Part shown: one piece after another, positions 19,401 to 22,621 of the stretch
Layout: each line of letters starts with the position of its first letter
Numbering within the stretch: position 1 is the first letter of the stretch
Source: Hypsibius dujardini
Taxonomy: Eukaryota > Tardigrada > Eutardigrada > Parachela > Hypsibiidae
NCBI GenBank assembly: GCA_001579985.1
Contig: LRSR01007847.1
Span: 1 to 22,621 of the forward strand
DNA length: 22,621 nucleotides
Reading direction: 5' to 3'
Translations under genes and position numbers: made by a program
Notes under the pieces: generated by a model
What the model was told of the DNA's origin: nothing
Database searches by the model: none
The model's input: the letters and a program-made list of their open reading frames with translations, nothing else

Positions 19401-19492
19401 TTGCATTTGAAAGACTAATAAAAAAAATCAAAATAAATACTGCTGTGTGGCTGACCCGCAGAATCAGCGAGGTTGACGGAGGACGAATTCAT
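12868..19492 (-). CDS. Gene C: PRDM-type zinc finger protein, 1362 aa, with five copies of the 94-aa domain
   Basis: Predicted nuclear chromatin or transcription regulator; the largest member. Exons in transcript order: 19456-19492, 19238-19384, 18501-18929, 17808-18290, 16787-17604, 15534-16331, 14318-14858, 13469-13935, 12868-13236; all GT-AG, phases match, sum 4089 nt. Start MNSSSVNLADSAG on a 37-nt exon, then a 71-bp intron. Order: zinc knuckle C-A-E-C-x8-C-I-L-H (residues 14-29), L-P-S-E-F ... I-P-G segment, PRDM SET-like domain (62-~170; I-L-G-P-L-V, S-N-W-M-K-Y-V-R-M-A, G-K-I-Y-F-A-V-L, E-E-L-L-V-R-Y-S-E-Q-Y-A), unrecognised domain copies at 258-351, 540-625, 686-779, 809-902 and 920-1013, then nine C2H2 fingers (~1040-1330) and a short tail. 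The stretch between copies 1 and 2 is disordered and basic (RSRRRR, KRTRTSKRK, NAKRRK; likely nuclear signals). Repeated domains suggest multivalent protein or nucleic-acid contacts, which is inference. Confidence 0.87.
13273..13437 (-). repeat. GACA tract, gene C intron 8
   Basis: Perfect GACA units on + near 13367-13403 flanked by decayed ones; CTGT on the gene C sense strand. The intron splits finger 7. Confidence 0.95.
13469..13935 (-). other. Gene C exon with fingers 2 (second half) to 7 (first half)
   Basis: Starts inside finger 2, between its two cysteines (C-P-L-P/D-C), in phase 1 and ends inside finger 7 after K-F-F-K in phase 0. Complete fingers between them have the C-x2-C-x12-H-x3-4-H pattern, e.g. 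C-P-S-C-S-R-K-F and C-R-V-C-Q-N-V-Y. Linkers such as HSGRQLF and HVNKRY are not the canonical TGEKP type. Confidence 0.88.
14000..14285 (-). repeat. Degenerate GACA/GATA tract, gene C intron 7
   Basis: Mixed GACA, GATA and CAAACA units on +, CTGT on the sense strand. Apparent Cys/Leu/Ser-rich frames here are repeat artefacts. Confidence 0.9.
14532..14813 (-). other. Unrecognised 94-aa domain, gene C copy 5
   Basis: Exactly 94 codons. Encodes E-H-R-L-R-A-C-L-S-A-N-P-Y-Q-F, then A-A-W-A-A-A-E, G-E-Y-G-Y, R-N-M-S-D, R-M-L-R-D-W and R-E-E-L-V-Q-Q-I-Y-E-L. Followed by a short acidic/basic linker and finger 1. Confidence 0.9.
14975..15345 (-). repeat. Degenerate GACA tract, gene C intron 6
   Basis: CAGACA/CAAACA units on + over most of intron 14859-15533, CTGT on the sense strand; units are clearest at 15245-15345. 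Confidence 0.88.
15540..15821 (-). other. Unrecognised 94-aa domain, gene C copy 4
   Basis: Exactly 94 codons. Encodes E-E-R-L-R-A-F-L-R-T-N-P-Y-Q-Y, G-E-E-E-Y, R-N-L-K-D, R-Y-L-G-Q-W, T-A-P-L-T-V-R-D-E-L-V-Q-Q-L-Y-A-L. The usual A-W is A-V here. It ends two codons before the phase-0 donor at 15533. Confidence 0.9.
15909..16190 (-). other. Unrecognised 94-aa domain, gene C copy 3
   Basis: Exactly 94 codons and the closest to the consensus: D-H-R-L-R-A-F-I-A-A-N-P-F-Q-F, A-A-W-K-A-A-E, G-K-D-G-Y, R-N-M-P-D, R-L-L-R-E-W-K-K-E-R, T-A-P-L-T-P-R-D-Q-L-I-R-E-V-Y-E-M. It shares exon 15534-16331 with copy 4; the copies start 123 codons apart. Confidence 0.92.
16826..17083 (-). other. Unrecognised 94-aa domain, gene C copy 2 (diverged)
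   Basis: 86 codons. Encodes Y-L-Q-A-V-I-D-V-N-P-F-Q-Y, A-A-W-N-S-A-Y, L-L-R-D-Y, Q-M-L-V-R-K-I-Y-E-Q. The G-x-x-G-Y and R-N-x-x-D blocks are missing. Its I-D-V-N-P-F-Q-Y start is closest to the gene A copy (I-D-I-N-P-Y-Q-F), suggesting these two are the older form. Confidence 0.8.
17675..17800 (-). repeat. GACA tract, gene C intron 4
   Basis: CAGACA/CAAACAGA units on +, CTGT on the sense strand, filling most of the 203-bp intron 17605-17807. Confidence 0.93.
17851..18132 (-). other. Unrecognised 94-aa domain, gene C copy 1
   Basis: Exactly 94 codons. Encodes N-A-R-L-R-A-T-L-L-V-N-P-F-Q-F, D-A-W-L-T-A-T-E, G-T-D-G-Y, R-L-L-R-E-W-K-R-D, F-S-A-R-D-D-L-V-R-Q-I-Y-E-L. Preceded by a Lys/Gln-rich segment (GIRKQQQKGK). 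Confidence 0.9.
18375..18495 (-). repeat. GACA tract, gene C intron 3
   Basis: CAGACAGACAAACA units on +, CTGT on the sense strand, ending within ten bases of the donor at 18500. Confidence 0.93.
18501..18929 (-). other. Gene C PRDM SET-like domain exon
   Basis: 429 bp with phase-1 introns on both sides. Blocks: I-L-G-P-L-V-G-D-L, L-S-N-W-M-K-Y-V-R-M-A, G-E-E-L-L-V-R-Y-S-E-Q-Y-A-K-S-I-G-K. Its last eight residues resemble the gene B end (Y-A-S-A-I-G-K). Confidence 0.9.
19238..19384 (-). other. Gene C zinc-knuckle exon
   Basis: 147 bp, phase 1 at both ends, acceptor GCTTTGCAG and donor GTCAGT. Encodes C-A-E-C-x8-C-I-L-H and A-T-L-P-S-E-F ... I-P-G-S-Q, the same layout as gene B. Confidence 0.87.
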
Positions 19493-19620
19493 GTTTATAT
19501 CTTCCACTGTGCGACTCAGCGTCGGGCTCGCGATCAGGGGGGACGGGATAACACTTATTTTTCGTGGCCCAGACACGACGGTAAGCACTGTTTTCAGGGA
19601 AACGTTTTTTCAACGGACGC

Positions 19621-19681
19621 CCCTAAAAAACCCTGTATTTTTATAGACGCTTAAAATTAAAAAAACAGTGATTTTTTAGGG
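19621..19681. repeat. A/T-rich hairpin upstream of gene C
   Basis: CCTAAAAAACCCTGTATTTT and the inverse AAAAACAGTGATTTTTTAGG form an imperfect stem of about 22 bp with a 15-base loop, roughly 130 bp before the gene C start. It could be a MITE remnant or part of the 5' region. Confidence 0.5.
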
Positions 19682-20069
19682 ACACTTAATATGAAAAAAT
19701 GGTGAGCCGTACAGAACAAACGGCTGGAGCGGAGACCGGTAGAAGCGGTCAGGCCAGACGGTTTGTCCACGCAGAGGGTGGTAAGAGAGGAATTTCGTCC
19801 ACTCGGTTGACGGTTTAACAGTTACCTATTTTTGGCTAATCTTGTCTCTTTCATGCTTGTACTGGTACATTTTTTGGTTTCAGTACGGTACGGTTATAGG
19901 ACCAGTATTATATGCATATTACATATTTCAAATTCCAGTATCACATAAGACACGATACTGTACTGTGTCCTCCATTGATGTCGTTTAGAGTCTGATCCAG
20001 CTAACTAATAAGTTGGTACAATTTCCGATTATTGTATGAGATAGTGAGGTGAACCGTGAAATTTTTATT

Positions 20070-20236
20070 TCGGCTCACCATCCAAATCGCTTTTAAATCG
20101 GCTCATTCATGGGTAGTCGTGTGCCTGCTAACTGAATTTATATACTACAGTATATCCTAGTATACTATAGCACTCTTCTAAATCAAATAAACAAGTGCCT
20201 GCAGTTAAAGAGAAACCCATGAGTGAGCCGAAATAC
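20070..20236. repeat. Inverted repeat with GGCTCA...CATGGGT arms
   Basis: GGCTCATTCATGGGT near 20099 is answered by ACCCATGAGTGAGCC near 20216-20230 (one mismatch), with an extra TTTCGGCTCAC copy near 20068. The centre holds palindromic TATACTACAGTATA and TAGTATACTA. A degenerate fold-back element is likely. Confidence 0.55.
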
Positions 20237-20491
20237 TATGGTTCATTCATTAGTTCGATTGATTGATTGACGAAAGCGATAATCACTGCACTGCAGCGAA
20301 GAGCCAACCTTGATTGATTTAATGATACAGTGTGATGCAGCTTCGTTTTTGCCATTCATTATTTTTTTTCACGGTCTTAATGAGATCACGCAATTACACA
20401 ATCAGGGAAGGCGGAAACGGCCCAAAATTCCGGAGACAGATAACTTCACGTTCAAAAGCTCGAATCGGAAGAACCATTAGGCCGTTGTGGT

Positions 20492-22319
20492 CTACTTCCG
20501 ATTTTTTCGCCGTTTCGGCGGCAAGAACGCCACCCGTTCGCGCATTTCCGCGGACAGCAGCTCAATGTGTTGATCCCGGTGATGCTGTAGCAGCCGCTCT
20601 TCCCCGATGTACTGCTTGTAGCAGTACTGACACACCAACGCGTCTGCCATAGCCTTGGCGATGCGAACCGAACGTTCCCGGTAGCCGTAATCCTCGCGGT
20701 TCTCCCCGTGCAGCGCCATAAAGTGGTCGTCACGGGTTCTACTGCGCTTAAACTTGCGGCCACACGAGCCGCACACGGCCCGATACTCCGACTCGTGGGT
20801 CACCATGTGCGACTTGAGGTGCTTCTGCCGGTAGAAAGCCTTCCCACATCCGGGGACCGCACAGACCCAGTCCTTGGGTTTGTGCTGGTCCTTGGCGTGC
20901 CGAAGGACGTGACGATGCTCGGAGAAGGGCTTCCGGCAGAGCGGGCAGACGAAGGAGCCGTCGGCGGAGCGGTGCCGTTCGACGTGGTGCGTGCGCTCAC
21001 GGTAACCCTCGAAGGTGTGCGGGAAGTTGACCTTGCAGAAGAGGCACTGGATGGTACGAGTGCTGTCGGATTTGACTGGCTGTGCAATTAACTGAAAGAT
21101 CCGGCAACAGGTTGAAGCACAAGTACACTACTTCATAGGTATCAAGACAAAACCGGACAAAACCGGACAAAAAAGACAGTGAGACAGTTACCGTAAGCCT
21201 ATTCAAACAATTAAGGCAGATGAACCAACAGAACAGGGAGACAAGCTAACATATCAAGAGATACAGAGAGCTAGACGTACTGTACTAAGACTGACTAACA
21301 GACAGACAGACAGACAGGCATTCAGGCAAGGGGCAGACAAACAGACAGACAGCTAGACAGAAAAATAACGAGGCAGCTACACTTTGAGACAGACATATAG
21401 TCAAGCAGACACAGACAGACACGCAATCAGACAAAAAAAAGAAAAGCGAAACAGGGAGAGAGAATAAAACAGATTAATGAATCACTGTACATAACAACAG
21501 GCTATTAGATAGATTGAGAGACACAAACTTCAATAGTTTGGAGACAAACCTTCTTCTTGTGGTGAGATCTCTTCGGTGCATTAACGGCCGCAATTTCCTT
21601 TGTCCCGTTTTTGACAACCCGGTCGTCATCTTCTTTCGGATGCCTGGACTTCATGTGACTGGCCAATCGTGCCGAAGTTGGCGGCCGATGATCGCAAAAC
21701 CTACAGGCAAGTTCCCGTTGTATTGGCTGTGGCTTCGCATGTTCATCCACATGAACAGCCAACTCCATGGTCGTGAGCACCGTCAAGGCACACCACGGGC
21801 AAGTCTTACTGCCGTCACTCTCCACCATCGCGCCGTGCAGTACCGCATGCATCTCCAACATCTTCCGGCTGTGGAAGACCTTCGGGCACTGGTCACACGG
21901 CACGTGGTAGAAGTTGTCGCGGATCTGGAAGTAGCGCGGCGGGGCCGGCGGCTGCGAAGGAGGCTCACAGGTTGCGACGCGGCCGTGCTTCCGTTTGGTC
22001 GGCTGGCCAGAATAGCTGACGAAACACATAGCACGCTTTCGTTTCGGCGGCGAATTCGGTGGCGAATCCGGTACCTGCTGCTGCTGCTGCGACGACGATG
22101 ACGATGACGATCCTGTTTCATGACCAGGAATGGGAGTAGTCTGTGATGATGAGTCCAACTGCAAATCAACTGTTGCATCGGCATCACTGTCACCATCGGA
22201 TTCGTAGTCGTCCGGGAGGCCTGAGGAGATGTCGTAATCGGGGTCAAAATGCGAACTGTCGCCCGAAATCGATTGGTCCATGCCTGGAGCGATGCTGTAA
22301 CTGAATCCTTTCCGAGTTT
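20492..22319 (-). CDS. Gene D: zinc finger protein, 3' part (two exons, 455 aa visible), PRDM family by similarity
   Basis: Exons in transcript order: 21550-22319 (acceptor TACGTTTTAG, enters in phase 1) and 20492-21091 (acceptor GATCTTTCAG, phase 0, stop TAG). The first exon starts with an acidic, disordered linker (SGDSSHFDPDYDISSGLPDD), a serine run followed by five glutamines, and P-P-K-R-K-R, a likely nuclear signal. Then come C2H2 fingers: C-D-Q-C, C-P-W-C and C-R-F-C in this exon, C-L-F-C, C-P-L-C, C-A-V-P-G-C, C-G-S-C and C-Q-Y-C in the next. Eight fingers are seen against nine in A-C; finger 4 has no counterpart. The fourth (C-L-F-C ... H-H-V-E-R-H) has an unusually long Cys-to-His spacing. 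No 94-aa domain is present in the visible part. The entering phase 1 equals that of the linker exons after the SET exon in A-C, so a SET exon is expected beyond 22621. Confidence 0.83.
21295..21435 (-). repeat. GACA tract, gene D intron
   Basis: CAGACAGACA units on +, CTGT on the gene D sense strand, inside intron 21092-21549. Confidence 0.93.
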
Positions 22320-22621
22320 CTAAAACGTAGAAGACGAGATGAATCGAGGCATAGAGACGGACCAGAGCAGATAACGGAATAGAGTGACACATCAAATAGA
22401 CTGATAGTTGGAACAGTCGGATTGTTAGTATGACAGTCAGGCGAGCAGAATGCTCGACAAACAGACGGACAAACAAAAAGGCACGTACAGGAAGAGACAG
22501 GCAGCCGGTTTAAAAAAACAAACATATTGAAAAGCAAGCACATAGACAGGGAGGAATAAAACAGCCAACAAAGAGACGGACAGATAGACATTCCATGAAA
22601 CAGACACAGACGTATAGATAT
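22320..22621 (-). repeat. Degenerate GACA-rich intron sequence, gene D
   Basis: Upstream intron of gene D up to the window edge. Decayed CAGACA/CAAACA units lie mainly at 22430-22610, CTGT on the sense strand. No exon is recognised here, so the missing 5' exons of D must lie further out. Confidence 0.75.

Larger units (their letters stand above)
19493..20491. other. Spacer between genes C and D
   Basis: Contains the 5' flank of C, the 3' flank of D and two fold-back sequences (listed separately). A TTTATT at 20064-20069 could be a distal poly(A) signal for D. No gene is seen. Confidence 0.55.

Noticed and set aside
20708-21091. + strand frame opposite gene D fingers
   Set aside because: Antisense shadow; the - strand carries the C2H2 pattern.
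22320-22621. A SET exon of gene D in this stretch
   Set aside because: All frames checked lack N-W-M-K or F-G-P blocks; the sequence is repeat-derived intron.

Overview
The window is nuclear DNA of a multicellular animal. Its genes are split by GT-AG introns (one GC-AG), carry metazoan-type PRDM SET-like domains with an upstream zinc knuckle and C2H2 zinc fingers, and have introns full of CTGT/GACA tetranucleotide repeat. The species cannot be named from the sequence; nothing points to a vertebrate.

Layout: (1) 1-2906: a (CA)n end, pieces of a possible small immunoglobulin-like membrane protein on + (750-1762, splicing unresolved), then GC-rich and low-complexity DNA. (2) 2907-7603, +: gene A, eight exons, 797 residues. 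(3) 8309-11830, -: gene B, five exons, 649 residues, tail-to-tail with A. (4) 11831-12867: spacer with two palindromic MITE-like elements. (5) 12868-19492, -: gene C, nine exons, 1362 residues. (6) 19493-20491: spacer with fold-back sequences. (7) 20492-22319, -: 3' part of gene D, whose 5' end lies beyond the window.

A, B and C share one plan: a short first exon, a zinc-knuckle exon, a PRDM SET-like exon (both of these with phase-1 introns on each side), a variable basic linker and nine C2H2 fingers without TGEKP-type linkers. D shows the same linker and finger block. They are diverged tandem paralogues, probably nuclear chromatin or transcription regulators. In every splice model the frames join and the total length is a multiple of three.

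The most unusual content is a domain of about 94 residues that I do not recognise. Its core is L-R-A-x3-x-N-P-[FY]-Q-[FY], then A-W-x2-A, R-x-L-R-x-W, and R-[DE]-x-L-[VI]-x-[QE]-[IVL]-Y-[EA]-[LM]. There are five copies in gene C, one diverged copy in gene A and none in gene B, always between the SET-like domain and the fingers. A second conserved feature is the C-terminal finger 8 - helical linker - finger 9 unit in all four genes. Most intron repeat tracts read CTGT on the sense strand of their host gene.
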